Below, one piece after another: positions 45,247 through 53,700 of a DNA stretch of 64,000 nt. Position numbers and translations under genes: made by a program. The stretch is from contig CAKUPP010000003.1 in assembly GCA_934675165.1 (NCBI GenBank), positions 1-64,000 of the forward strand, written 5' to 3'. The notes under the pieces are model-generated. The model searched no databases and was not told the DNA's origin. It worked only from the letters and a program-made list of their open reading frames with translations. Source of the stretch: an uncultured Eubacteriales bacterium (lineage in GTDB: Bacteria > Bacillota > Clostridia > Oscillospirales > Acutalibacteraceae). How positions within the stretch are numbered: position 1 is the first letter of the stretch; each line of letters begins with the position of its first letter.

Positions 45247-45951
45247 TTAACGTAGTGCGCTTGATATAACAGATGTAGCTGCTTGTACCATTTTTGCAGT
45301 TCTCGTATAACTCTCTGCTGACATCAAAGCAGTTTTTTGAATTCCACTTTCGTCAGGAGTTTCTGTTATAGATATATTTACGTCAGCTTTTAAAGGCTCA
45401 CCGTAGGGAGAGAAAGCTTTATATGAAGGATTTATATTGTCCATGATTCCAAAAAATTCAAACGAGCCCCATTTAAAAAGTGTATAATATTTTATCCCGC
45501 TGTTTGCATATTGAATTATTTTCTCTAGTGAGCTTAGTTGTGAATTTTTCAAACTTACTCCTTTTGAACTTCCTCCAAGTATGCTTTTCACCGCGCCGAT
45601 TGCTCCACCAAAGCTAGAAGCGTAATATTCATCGTAGAAATCATAATCAAGAGAAAATGTCATTACATTTTTTGCATTTTTATCGACATTTGAGTGATAT
45701 CTTGCATGTTTTGTTTGACTTGAAAGCATTTCTGTTGATGAGATGGGCTTCGGTCTGTCATAACTTATATTTATTGAATTGGGGTTTATTTGTACTGGAA
45801 CGGTTTCTTTATTTTTTAGACCGCCCAACTTCATAAGGCCGCCAGAGCTTACAGGGTGAACGAAAGTTATAGTTGCTTTTGTAACAGTGCTAAAATCATT
45901 TAGAACGCTGGTCCGGTAATTTGTGCTTAGTAAGCCACTAAAAATCCCCAT
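45247..45951 (-). CDS. contractile-injection-system tube/baseplate-like protein (CIS_tube, Afp7-like)
   Basis: This 234-residue protein resembles the CIS_tube family of extracellular contractile injection systems and related phage tails. It has an N-terminal beta segment (KATITFVHPV), the VPVQINPNSINISY motif, a region of charged loops, and the end pattern FKWGSFEFFGIMDNINPSYKAFSPYGEPLKADVNISITE (split here: FKWGSFEFFGIMDNI, then PYGEPLKADVNISITE). Such proteins sit between tube and spike and often bind cargo. No sheath, spike or other baseplate gene is in the window. Either the rest lies elsewhere or this is an orphan. It is next to the toxin cassettes but on the other strand. AGGATG precedes the ATG at 45951. 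Confidence 0.75.
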   Translation of the reverse strand: MGIFSGLLSTNYRTSVLNDFSTVTKATITFVHPVSSGGLMKLGGLKNKETVPVQINPNSINISYDRPKPISSTEMLSSQTKHARYHSNVDKNAKNVMTFSLDYDFYDEYYASSFGGAIGAVKSILGGSSKGVSLKNSQLSSLEKIIQYANSGIKYYTLFKWGSFEFFGIMDNINPSYKAFSPYGEPLKADVNISITETPDESGIQKTALMSAESYTRTAKMVQAATSVISSALR

Positions 45952-46184
45952 TTAACATCATCCTTCGTGTAAAATATTATTTAACATGTTATAAATATTG
46001 TTTTAAATATGTTTATTAATGTAACATTGAAACAATTATACCGATCTTTATTGTGAATGTCAATATTATGGAGAAAAGTTGTGATTAGATGTTGTGTGAA
46101 TTTATCAATAATGTGCTACAAAGAATAACGTAGGCGGTAATGAAGTCAAAAGGAGAAAAGTCCAATTGGTCTATTCGCCATTTC

Positions 46185-46217
46185 TTTTATCTTTTGTAAC
46201 ATATCAGTTGTAAACCA
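46185..46217 (+). repeat. 33-base repeat, copy 3
   Basis: It matches the copies at 3860-3892 (reverse complement, 30 of 33) and 4290-4322 (29 to 30 of 33), over 40 kb away. No partner in inverted orientation was found nearby. Confidence 0.6.
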
Positions 46218-46251
46218 ACACAGGAAAGGTATGAAAATAACAAGACAACTA

Positions 46252-46280
46252 TGGACATTTACGTGAGGGTCAAGTATAAT
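46252..46280 (+). promoter_or_regulatory. sigma-A promoter of queA
   Basis: TGGACA (46252-46257) and TATAAT (46275-46280) are 17 bases apart, about 50 bases before queA. Confidence 0.6.
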
Positions 46281-46332
46281 AAACCAGAAAAGTTTTTATA
46301 CATATTTGTTTATGAGAGGAAAGTAGAGTTTA

Positions 46333-47400
46333 ATGAAAGAGTTTGATGTAAGTGAAAACAAGTTAAGTAAAAGGAGCGATTATTACTATTATTTACCTGA
46401 AAATTTAATAGCGCAAAAGCCGCTCGAGAAAAGGGATTTTTCAAAACTTATGATTTTAGATCGTGCTAGCGGTAAAATAGGTCACGATCATTTTTATAAT
46501 TTGTGTAAATATCTGACTCCCGGAGATTGTTTGATTTTAAATGATTCAAAAGTAATGCCGGCTCGAGTATTTGGGAAGAATAAGGCTACGGGTGCAGTTG
46601 TTGAGTTTTTACTTCTTAAGCAGCATGACAAAAATACATGGGAAACGTTGGTTAAGCCTGGCAAAAAAGCAAATGTTGGGTTTGACTTTATTTTTGAGGG
46701 AAATAATGGTGCTGTTTTGGAAGCAAAAATAGAAGAAATTTTAACTGATGGAAATAGAATTATTAAATTTGTTAATGTAAGTGACTTTTTTTCTAAATTA
46801 GAAGACATAGGGCAAATGCCATTGCCCCCATACATAAAAGAAAAATTAAAAGATAAAAATCGCTATCAAACAGTATATGCTAAAGATTTGGGATCCGCTG
46901 CTGCGCCTACTGCTGGACTTCATTTTACTCCCGAGCTTTTGAAAAAAATAAAATTGATGGGTGTGAACGTAGGGTGTGTTACTTTGCATGTAGGTTTAGG
47001 AACATTTAGGCCGGTAAAAGAAGAGAATATTGACAATCACAAAATGCATTCAGAATTTTTTGTACTCCCTAAAAATACTGCTGATTTGATAAATAATACA
47101 AAAAAATGTGGCAAAAGAGTAATTTCAGTAGGTACAACTAGCTGTAGGGTACTTGAATCGGTGTGGAGTAAATTTAAAAAAATTGTTCCGTGTGAAGGTA
47201 ACACAGACATATTTATAAAACCAGGTTATGAGTTTGGAGTTGTTGATGGATTAGTAACTAATTTTCATCTCCCAGAAAGTACGCTTATCATGCTTGTGTC
47301 TGCTTTTGCCGGATATAAAAATACAATGACTGCATACAATGTTGCCGTTAGTGAGGAATATAGATTTTTTAGTTTTGGTGATTCTATGATGATAATTTAA
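46333..47400 (+). CDS. queA: S-adenosylmethionine:tRNA ribosyltransferase-isomerase
   Basis: This 355-residue protein has QueA motifs throughout: YYLPENLIAQKPLEKRDFSK, LILNDSKVMPARVFG, MPLPPYIKE, SAAAPTAGLHFT, LHVGLGTFRPV, TSCRVLES and LVTNFHLPESTL. QueA moves the ribosyl part of SAM onto 7-aminomethyl-7-deazaguanine in tRNA to make epoxyqueuosine. No tgt, queC or other queuosine gene is next to it in the window. GAGGAAAG precedes the ATG. Confidence 0.95.
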   Translation: MKEFDVSENKLSKRSDYYYYLPENLIAQKPLEKRDFSKLMILDRASGKIGHDHFYNLCKYLTPGDCLILNDSKVMPARVFGKNKATGAVVEFLLLKQHDKNTWETLVKPGKKANVGFDFIFEGNNGAVLEAKIEEILTDGNRIIKFVNVSDFFSKLEDIGQMPLPPYIKEKLKDKNRYQTVYAKDLGSAAAPTAGLHFTPELLKKIKLMGVNVGCVTLHVGLGTFRPVKEENIDNHKMHSEFFVLPKNTADLINNTKKCGKRVISVGTTSCRVLESVWSKFKKIVPCEGNTDIFIKPGYEFGVVDGLVTNFHLPESTLIMLVSAFAGYKNTMTAYNVAVSEEYRFFSFGDSMMII

Positions 47401-47447
47401 ATATGTGCATATATAGCAAAAATAAATGATATAAAAATAATTTTTAG

Positions 47448-47476
47448 TTGACAATTACCGATTAATATGATATGTT
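47448..47476 (+). promoter_or_regulatory. sigma-A promoter of first double-glycine peptide
   Basis: TTGACA (47448-47453) and TATGTT (47471-47476) are 17 bases apart. The flanking TAGTTGACAATTA is the same as at the promoter of the second peptide gene (58117-58129). Confidence 0.6.
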
Positions 47477-47536
47477 ATATTCGTGGTTTGGCATAGTTCT
47501 AGATCACGAATATAATAATTTAAGGAGGAGTTATTT

Positions 47537-47779
47537 ATGGAATTAGTTAAAGAAGAAATGACTAAAGAGGATTTGGATGCGATTGCTGGGGGATTTCAAA
47601 AAGTTTCTGATCCCATTTATAAATTAGAAGGCAATGAAGAAACTGTGCTTAGAAAATGTGGATATCATATTGAAAAAACAAATAAAGGAAATTGCAGAGT
47701 AAAATATTCGAATGGTACTGCAATAGAGCCACATGTACTTGAGAATATGTGTACAGTTATTAAGAAAATGTCAAATTAA
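47537..47779 (+). CDS. peptide with double-glycine leader
   Basis: This 80-residue protein begins with a leader MELVKEEMTKEDLDAIAGG, with hydrophobic residues set as in bacteriocin and Nif11-like leaders and a GG cleavage site at residues 18-19. The 61-residue core has two Cys (RKCGYH, GNCRVKY, plus ENMCTVI) and is fairly polar. C39-type ABC transporters normally cut after GG and export the core. No such transporter is in the window. GGAGG precedes the ATG, and the gene has its own promoter and terminator. Confidence 0.75.
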   Translation: MELVKEEMTKEDLDAIAGGFQKVSDPIYKLEGNEETVLRKCGYHIEKTNKGNCRVKYSNGTAIEPHVLENMCTVIKKMSN

Positions 47780-47814
47780 AAAATATAAAAATTATTGTGA
47801 ATATCAAAGTTAAG

Positions 47815-47857
47815 CAAAGATTTGTGTATTTAATTCTTACACAAATCTTTGTTTTTT
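47815..47857 (+). terminator. intrinsic terminator
   Basis: Bases 47815-47828 and 47838-47851 form a perfect 14-base-pair stem with a 9-base loop and six T. It ends the peptide gene. Confidence 0.85.
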
Positions 47858-47886
47858 AAATATATTATAAAAAAACTAATTAAATA

Positions 47887-47915
47887 TTGTAATTATTTTA
47901 AAATTGTGCTATAAT
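47887..47915 (+). promoter_or_regulatory. sigma-A promoter of calpain-like gene
   Basis: TTGTAA (47887-47892) and TATAAT (47910-47915) are 17 bases apart, 33 bases before the ATG at 47949. Confidence 0.55.
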
Positions 47916-47948
47916 AAAATCATAAAAATTAAATGATAGGTGAATTTT

Positions 47949-49115
47949 ATGAAAAAAATAATAAAGTTTAAAATTGTTTTTTTGTGTTTTTTCTTTGCAT
48001 TTTCACATTTTTTAATTTTTGCTAATGATGACGTTTTTAAAAAATCAGGAATTATTAAAGTAAATGGAGAATGGACAAAATATATCTCAGATGATGATAT
48101 TGTTATAGACAGTGAAAAAATTTCTGAAAAAAAATTGCATGAAAAAATTAAGTTTGTTAAACCGGAAGCTAATTTAAAAGATGGAGAAAAAAATCCACTG
48201 GTTACTGAATTATTTCCAGATAGTAGCCCTAAAGTTTCGGATGTAAAACAAGGATCGCTAGGTGCATGTTGTATTTTTTCTACCCTTAGTTCTGTAGCGA
48301 GTAGTAACCCTGAATTTATTAAAAACCATATAAGTTATATTGACAAAAATCACGTTATGGTAAAGCTTAATGACCCTGATACGGGAAAATCAGTAAATGT
48401 TATCATTGACAAAACCGTACCTTATACGGATAGCGAATGTGCGTTTGTGCCAAACAATTGTTTGTGGGTGCACATGTATATTAAGGCTTTTGTGGCGGCA
48501 GATTGTCAAAAATTTAAATTTTCGGTAAATTGTCAAAATTTGAATAATTTACATAGTTATAAATCGATAGAATCTCTTTCTATGAGTCGAGCTATGAGTA
48601 TTGTTACTGGAAAAGAAATAGAAATTTTAGATCCTGTTGAAATTTATTTTTTAAAAAAAGAAGAGTTATACAAAAAAATCTGTGAAACACTCAAAAAAGG
48701 TGGAGTAGTACTCTGTGACTTTAATAACATTGTTCAAGAGATGAAATTCCCCGGAAAAGGTAAAAAAATAGGGTTATATGTTAAGCACGCATACTCTGTT
48801 TTGGACGTGAAAGAGGATGAAAATTCTGTAAAATTTGTTTGTTGTAGAAATCCATGGGGAAAGCATATATCCGTATATGATCAAAATGGAAAGTTGCAGC
48901 TTCAAAAAAGTAATGATACAGATGGCGTTTTTTGGCTTAAATTGGATGATTTTTATAAAATATCTGGTTTTGTTGAGTTTACTACTGATAAATCTGCAAA
49001 TACTGAAAAAAAATCTTTTGCAGATATATCAGAGAGTGGTAGTAAAAGTGTTGTATATTCAGTTGCACTTAAACTAAGTAAAATATATTCTTTTATCTTT
49101 GGTAAAAAACAGTAA
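47949..49115 (+). CDS. secreted calpain-like cysteine protease
   Basis: This 388-residue protein has a signal peptide (KFKIVFLCFFFAFSHFLIFA) and the calpain (C2) catalytic layout. DVKQGSLGACCIF matches the calpain QGxLGDCW box, with Cys107 as nucleophile. VKHAYSVLDV carries His280, and CRNPWGK carries Asn301. The Trp after the active Cys in calpains is Cys here. No calcium-binding C2 or EF-hand part is present, and the end has one short hydrophobic stretch (about 375-384). Calpains are mainly eukaryotic. Secreted bacterial ones may cut host proteins. ATG 47949 is chosen over GTG 47940 for its spacing from AGGTG. Confidence 0.82.
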   Translation: MKKIIKFKIVFLCFFFAFSHFLIFANDDVFKKSGIIKVNGEWTKYISDDDIVIDSEKISEKKLHEKIKFVKPEANLKDGEKNPLVTELFPDSSPKVSDVKQGSLGACCIFSTLSSVASSNPEFIKNHISYIDKNHVMVKLNDPDTGKSVNVIIDKTVPYTDSECAFVPNNCLWVHMYIKAFVAADCQKFKFSVNCQNLNNLHSYKSIESLSMSRAMSIVTGKEIEILDPVEIYFLKKEELYKKICETLKKGGVVLCDFNNIVQEMKFPGKGKKIGLYVKHAYSVLDVKEDENSVKFVCCRNPWGKHISVYDQNGKLQLQKSNDTDGVFWLKLDDFYKISGFVEFTTDKSANTEKKSFADISESGSKSVVYSVALKLSKIYSFIFGKKQ

Positions 49116-49175
49116 GTTTAATTATTTTTGAAAAACTTTCGAATAATATTGAAGTGATATGTTATAAAAAAATAG

Positions 49176-49218
49176 CAGTGAAAGTAAAGCCATAAAACTT
49201 TCACTGTTATCGTTTTTT
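49176..49218 (+). terminator. intrinsic terminator
   Basis: CAGTGAAAGT (49176-49185) pairs with ACTTTCACTG (49197-49206), and a T-rich stretch follows after six bases. It ends the calpain-like gene. Confidence 0.65.
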
Positions 49219-49326
49219 TACACTAAATTATTTTATGGATAAATTGTGTGTAAGGTAGCCAGATAATAAATTATGTATGGAGTATATGGCAGAGAAAATA
49301 AATTTTTAAATTGTAAAGAAAAAAGC

Positions 49327-49355
49327 TTGACAGAAAAATAATATTAATGTAAACT
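49327..49355 (+). promoter_or_regulatory. sigma-A promoter of the SRP operon
   Basis: TTGACA (49327-49332) and TAAACT (49350-49355) are 17 bases apart, 57 bases before ylxM. Confidence 0.55.
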
Positions 49356-49411
49356 GAATATTGTACTGTAAAGTTACATACGTTGACATTTGCGAAAGAA
49401 AGGAATATTAA

Positions 49412-49771
49412 ATGGATAAGGGCGTAAACGTAGCGCTTCTTTTGGATATGTATGGAAAAATGTTGACTGCTGTTCAGTTTGAATGTCTAGATATGTACTA
49501 CAATAGAGATTTATCCCTCTCGGAAATTGCTGATAATGTTGGTAAAACACGTCAAGGTGTATATGATTCAATAAAGAGGGGCGAGTCATTTTTGTTGGAA
49601 GTAGAAGATAAGTTAGGCTTTTTAAAAAAAACAACAGCACTCAGAGCTAACGTACTGGAACTAAAAAATTTGGTTAAAATTGCGCTTAGTCAGGAATCAG
49701 ATATTTCAGAAAATTTAAAAAAAATTTTAGAAATTGTCCAAAGAATAGATTTATATAGTCGAGGCTGGTGA
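49412..49771 (+). CDS. ylxM: YlxM/p13-like DNA-binding protein
   Basis: This 119-residue protein has a sigma-region-4-like helix-turn-helix (LDMYYNRDLSLSEIADNVGK, then TRQGVYDSIKRGE). YlxM proteins lie before ffh in Firmicutes and are thought to regulate or assist the signal recognition particle. The stop is four bases before the ffh start, so the two are co-transcribed. An AAAGGAAT site precedes the ATG. Confidence 0.9.
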   Translation: MDKGVNVALLLDMYGKMLTAVQFECLDMYYNRDLSLSEIADNVGKTRQGVYDSIKRGESFLLEVEDKLGFLKKTTALRANVLELKNLVKIALSQESDISENLKKILEIVQRIDLYSRGW

Positions 49772-49775
49772 TATT

Positions 49776-51110
49776 TTGGCATTTGAAAATCTTAGTGAAA
49801 AAATTTCTGCAGCGTTTAAAAAATTGAGATCCAAAGGAAAGCTTACCGAACAAGACGTTAAGGAATCTATGCGGGAAGTTAGGTTGGCTCTTTTAGAGGC
49901 AGACGTCAATTACAAAGTAGCTAAAGAATTTACAAACAAGGTTATCGAACGTGCAGTTGGGGCTAAAGTTATGGATAGTTTAACTCCAGCACAAATGGTA
50001 ATAAAAATAGTGGATGAAGAGCTTACAAATTTGATGGGTGAAGAAAAAAATAGACTCAATATTTCTTCAAAGCCGCCAACAGTTATTATGCTTTGTGGAC
50101 TTCAGGGATCTGGTAAAACCACACATGCAGCAAAACTTGCATTGCTTTTGAAGAAGCAAGGACATCGGCCGCTTTTAGTTGCGTGTGACGTTTATAGACC
50201 TGCTGCAATTAAACAGCTTCAAGTGTTGGGGTCACAAATTGGAGTTCATGTTTTTGAAATGGGGAATGTGTCACCAATAGAAATTTCAGAAAAGTCGCTT
50301 GTTTATGCACGTGATCATGGACATGATGTAATTATTATTGATACTGCTGGAAGGCTTCATATTGATGAAGCACTTATGGATGAGTTAAAACGGCTCAAAG
50401 CCAGCATTCATCCTCACGAAATACTCCTTGTTGTTGATGCGATGACCGGTCAGGATGCGGTAAACGTGGCTAAATCGTTTAATGAGCTCCTTGACATAAG
50501 TGGGGTTATTTTAACTAAGCTTGATGGAGATACTAGAGGTGGAGCTGCACTTTCGGTCAAATCTGTCACGGGTAAGCCGATAAAATTCATTGGTACTGGT
50601 GAAAAGCCAGAAAATTTGGAAGAATTTCATCCAGATAGAATGGCGTCTCGAATTTTAGGTATGGGAGATGTACTTACTTTAATTGAGGATGCAGCAGCTA
50701 ATTTTGATAAATCACAAGCTGAAAAATTTTCTCAAAAGTTAAAAGCTAATACATTTGATTTGGACGATCTTAAAGATCAGATGATGCAAATAAGAAAAAT
50801 GGGTCCTATCAAGTCTATTTTATCTAAGCTTCCTGGTGTGGAAAAACAAATAAGTGGAATAGATATAGATGACAGAGTGATTGATCGTATGTATTCTATA
50901 ATTTTATCAATGACGCCAGAGGAAAAGAAAAAACCATCAATAATAAATCCCTCGCGTAAAAAGAGAATCGCAGCAGGGAGTGGCATGAAAGTTGAGGATG
51001 TTAATAAACTTTTGAAGCAGTTTGAACAAATGCAAAAAATGATGAAAAAATTTGGTGGCAAATTTAAAAGAGGCGGTTTTGGTGGAATAAAGTTCCCTAA
51101 GTTTTTTTAA
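49776..51110 (+). CDS. ffh: signal recognition particle protein Ffh
   Basis: This 444-residue GTPase has the N domain (about 1-85), the G domain with GLQGSGKTTHAAKLA, YRPAAIKQL, DTAGRLHIDE, TKLDGDTRGG and GTGEKPENLEEFHPDR, and the Met-rich M domain ending QFEQMQKMMKKFGGKFKRG. It binds signal sequences on ribosomes through 4.5S RNA and docks with FtsY. The start is a TTG at 49776, with AGG in the tail of ylxM as a weak ribosome site. No 4.5S RNA gene was seen in the window. Confidence 0.96.
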   Translation: MAFENLSEKISAAFKKLRSKGKLTEQDVKESMREVRLALLEADVNYKVAKEFTNKVIERAVGAKVMDSLTPAQMVIKIVDEELTNLMGEEKNRLNISSKPPTVIMLCGLQGSGKTTHAAKLALLLKKQGHRPLLVACDVYRPAAIKQLQVLGSQIGVHVFEMGNVSPIEISEKSLVYARDHGHDVIIIDTAGRLHIDEALMDELKRLKASIHPHEILLVVDAMTGQDAVNVAKSFNELLDISGVILTKLDGDTRGGAALSVKSVTGKPIKFIGTGEKPENLEEFHPDRMASRILGMGDVLTLIEDAAANFDKSQAEKFSQKLKANTFDLDDLKDQMMQIRKMGPIKSILSKLPGVEKQISGIDIDDRVIDRMYSIILSMTPEEKKKPSIINPSRKKRIAAGSGMKVEDVNKLLKQFEQMQKMMKKFGGKFKRGGFGGIKFPKFF

Positions 51111-51169
51111 ATGAGTTTATATGTTAATTTGAATATATAAAAAAATAATAATTTATTGGAGGATTTAAT

Positions 51170-51415
51170 ATGGCAGTAAAAATTAGACTTCGCAGAATGG
51201 GAGCACATAAAAAACCTTTTTATCGTGTAGTTGTGGCAGATTCACGTTCACCTCGCGACGGAAAATGCATTGAAGAAATTGGTTATTTCAACCCTATGAC
51301 AGAACCAGCTCAAGTAAAGCTTGATATGGATAAAGTTAAATCTTGGATTGCAAATGGTGCACAACCTACTGAAAGAGTTAAGAGCATTATTAAAAGTGTT
51401 GAAGAAGAGAAATAG
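51170..51415 (+). CDS. rpsP: 30S ribosomal protein S16
   Basis: This 81-residue protein has the S16 pattern: [40 protein letters not shown] and [14 protein letters not shown] lies 9 bases before the ATG. It follows ffh by 60 bases in the usual order of Firmicutes. Confidence 0.97.
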   Translation: MAVKIRLRRMGAHKKPFYRVVVADSRSPRDGKCIEEIGYFNPMTEPAQVKLDMDKVKSWIANGAQPTERVKSIIKSVEEEK

Positions 51416-51486
51416 TGTGAAAACAGGTTGCTGATGGATCATTTTTATGCAGTAAAAAGCAAAAATATAGAGAGGTTAAAAGTTGT

Positions 51487-51744
51487 ATGAAGGGCACTGA
51501 AGACATTATAGAAAATTTGTTGAGTGTTATTATTCGTGAGCTGGTTACAAATCCGGATGCTTTAAAAATAGAAAAAAGTATTTCTGGTAGAAATAATGAA
51601 TTTGTTTCTTATAAAGTTATTGTTGACGATAACGATATGTGTAGAGTAATCGGTAAACATGGTCGTATTGCAAAATCCATTAGAAATGTGGCGCGTGCGG
51701 CAGCTATTAAAAACGATATGAAAATATCTGTTGAAATAGGATAA
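51487..51744 (+). CDS. khpA: KH-domain RNA-binding protein KhpA
   Basis: This 85-residue protein is a single KH domain with the RNA-binding loop VIGKHGRIAKSIRNVARAAA. KhpA pairs with KhpB (Jag) in RNA binding and cell-length control in other Firmicutes. Position between rpsP and rimM is the usual one. GAGAGG precedes the ATG. Confidence 0.92.
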   Translation: MKGTEDIIENLLSVIIRELVTNPDALKIEKSISGRNNEFVSYKVIVDDNDMCRVIGKHGRIAKSIRNVARAAAIKNDMKISVEIG

Positions 51745-51758
51745 ATTTTGTATTTGTA

Positions 51759-51780
51759 GGCGCTTGGTTGATCGAGCGCC
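51759..51780 (+). terminator. GC-rich hairpin between khpA and rimM
   Basis: GGCGCTTGG (51759-51767) pairs with TCGAGCGCC (51772-51780), with two wobbles and a 4-base loop. The tail is only partly U-rich, so it may cut down read-through into rimM. Confidence 0.45.
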
Positions 51781-51832
51781 ACTAATTTTCTTTTCTTTAT
51801 GTACTAAAAAATATGTGTAGGGGATTTATATT

Positions 51833-52345
51833 GTGAAAAACAGTTGTTTTTGTATTGGAAAAATTGTTGGTGTTCATGGATTGCGTGGGGAACTTAAAGT
51901 AGAGTGGTATACTGATTCTCCGGAAGTATTTTTTAAAATAAATGAAATTTTTTTTAATGTAAATTTGGAGCCTGTGAAAATATCTGGCATGAGATTTCAT
52001 AAAAATCATATTTTGATTTTCATCGATGGTATAACAGATAGAAATTTGGCTATGAATTTTTGTAATAAACGTTTGTATGCGTTGAGAAAAGATATTCCAA
52101 AAGATGAAAACCGTTATTTTATTGAAGATTTAAAGGGATGCACCGTACAAGATAATTTTACAGGAAAAGAGTATGGGATTTTAAAAGATGTTTTTAATCG
52201 TGGAGCAAGTGACATTTACAGTATATTGGGTGTGAATGGTAAGGAATATCTTTTACCCATAATTGAGGGTACGCTTTGTAGTGTGGATTTGGAAAATGAC
52301 AAAATTTATGTAGATCCATTGAAGGGTGTTTTTGATGAAAATTGA
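51833..52345 (+). CDS. rimM: ribosome maturation factor RimM
   Basis: This 170-residue protein has the RimM N-terminal barrel (IGKIVGVHGLRGELKVEWYT, then PVKISGMRFHKNHILIFIDG) and the PRC-barrel end (YFIEDLKGCTVQD, YLLPIIEGTL, DPLKGVFDEN). It binds S19 and aids 30S assembly. GTG start at 51833 with AGGGG ahead. It overlaps trmD by 11 bases. Confidence 0.93.
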   Translation: MKNSCFCIGKIVGVHGLRGELKVEWYTDSPEVFFKINEIFFNVNLEPVKISGMRFHKNHILIFIDGITDRNLAMNFCNKRLYALRKDIPKDENRYFIEDLKGCTVQDNFTGKEYGILKDVFNRGASDIYSILGVNGKEYLLPIIEGTLCSVDLENDKIYVDPLKGVFDEN

Positions 52346-53012
52346 CATAATGACCTTATTTCCAGAAATGTGTGAAGCTGTTTTATCCCAAAGTATAATA
52401 GGTAGAGCTAGAAAAAAAGGAATTTTGGATATAGTGTGTCACCAAATACGTGATTTTGCGTATGATAAACATAAAAGAGTTGATGATACACCGTACGGTG
52501 GCGGTAAAGGCATGGTCATGATGGCTGAGCCGATATTTAAGTGTTTTGAAAATATATGTTCTTTGCGTGGAGAACGCCCTCTGGTCGTTTTTATGACTCC
52601 AAAAGGAGAAGTGTTCAATCAAAAAAAAGCTATAGAGTTTAAAAATTTTGATAGTATAGCAGTATTGTGTGGGCATTACGAAGGTGTGGATCAAAGAATT
52701 ATAGATGAAATTGTAGATAAGCAGATTTCTATTGGTGATTATGTTTTAACCGGAGGAGAAATACCTGCACTCGCATTTATAGACAGTATTTGCAGAATGG
52801 TACCGGGTGTTTTGTCTGAAAATATTTGTTTTGAAGATGAAAGTCATTATAGTGATTTGCTTGAATACCCACAGTATACTAAGCCGTATGTTTGGCATAA
52901 TCAATCGGTGCCAGAAGTATTAATTTCGGGGCATCATGCAAATATAGAAAAATGGAAAAAGGAGCAGTCTATTTTTGAGACGATGAAATATCGTCCAGAT
53001 ATGCTTAAATAA
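52335..53012 (+). CDS. trmD: tRNA (guanine-37-N1)-methyltransferase
   Basis: This protein of about 225 residues has the SPOUT knot: MTLFPEMCEAVLSQSIIGRA, DDTPYGGGKGMVMM, LCGHYEGVDQRIIDEIVD, ISIGDYVLTGGEIPALAFID and ESHYSDLLEYPQYTKP. It methylates G37 in tRNA and prevents frameshifting. ATG 52335 is chosen because AAGGG (52322-52326) lies 8 bases upstream. A GTG at 52326 is in frame but too close. rplS, which usually follows trmD, is absent here. Confidence 0.95.
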   Translation: MKIDIMTLFPEMCEAVLSQSIIGRARKKGILDIVCHQIRDFAYDKHKRVDDTPYGGGKGMVMMAEPIFKCFENICSLRGERPLVVFMTPKGEVFNQKKAIEFKNFDSIAVLCGHYEGVDQRIIDEIVDKQISIGDYVLTGGEIPALAFIDSICRMVPGVLSENICFEDESHYSDLLEYPQYTKPYVWHNQSVPEVLISGHHANIEKWKKEQSIFETMKYRPDMLK

Positions 53013-53148
53013 TAAAAAAATTTATGATGTGAAATATGTGTAAATGTTCATATTTAACAAAAAATATTAAATATTTTGACAAGTTAAACAATTAGTGTAT
53101 TTAAAATATAACATAGATAGTCAGTAAAGCCAAAAAGAATATTTTTTA

Positions 53149-53176
53149 TTGACTAAATATATAGTTGTGATATAAT
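53149..53176 (+). promoter_or_regulatory. sigma-A promoter of HPr-like gene
   Basis: TTGACT (53149-53154) and TATAAT (53171-53176) are 16 bases apart, about 90 bases before the gene. Confidence 0.6.
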
Positions 53177-53265
53177 ATAACTATGGCGTTACATTTGTTG
53201 TTGATATAAATAACGTTGAGAGAATTATTCGTTAATATTAAATTACGAGCAAGGGGTTGTAAATT

Positions 53266-53565
53266 ATGTACACAAAAGAGGTAACTGTTCAGAATCAAGT
53301 AGGTCTTTATGCAAGGCCAGCAACTTATTTTATTCAAAAAGCCAATGAGTTTAAATCTACTATTTGGGTAGAAAAAGACGAAAGACGCGTTAACGCTAAG
53401 AGTCTTTTGGGTGTTTTGTCGTTGGGAATAATCGGTGGTACAACTATTAGGATTATTGCTGATGGTAATGATGAGCAAGAGGCTGTAAACAAAATAGTTG
53501 AACTTGTTGAAACAGGTTTTTCTGGAACTCCAGTTTCTAGTAACTATGTTTCTAACAACAGTTAG
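53266..53565 (+). CDS. HPr/Crh-like protein lacking the catalytic His15
   Basis: This 99-residue protein has the HPr fold sequence. The site that should read GxHARPA is GLYARPATYF, so residue 15 is Tyr and not His. It cannot take phosphate from enzyme I in the usual way. Ser46 with its surroundings (NAKSLLGVLSLGI) is kept, as in Crh of Bacillus, which has Gln15 and acts only through Ser46 phosphorylation by HprK to bind CcpA. So a regulatory role is likely, not sugar transport. No PTS gene or hprK is in the window. The weak AGCAAGGGG site lies before the ATG, and a strong terminator follows. Confidence 0.88.
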   Translation: MYTKEVTVQNQVGLYARPATYFIQKANEFKSTIWVEKDERRVNAKSLLGVLSLGIIGGTTIRIIADGNDEQEAVNKIVELVETGFSGTPVSSNYVSNNS

Positions 53566-53700
53566 TAGTGTTTGAAATATTGATGATTTTAATATAAGTG
53601 TATGTAAGATTATTGATTACATAATGTTTTATTGGTGGTTTTTATCTGCGCGATGGGTGGAAGCCGCTTATAGTTTTTTGTATAAAATTTTTTTATAAAT

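Larger units (their letters stand above)
45952..46332. other. 381-base gap with repeat copy and queA promoter
   Basis: No gene is seen. It holds the third copy of the 33-base repeat (46185-46217) and a promoter (46252-46280). The sequence before the repeat (46140-46184) has coding-like codon order for a short stretch and may be the end of a lost transposase, but I cannot show this. Confidence 0.5.
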
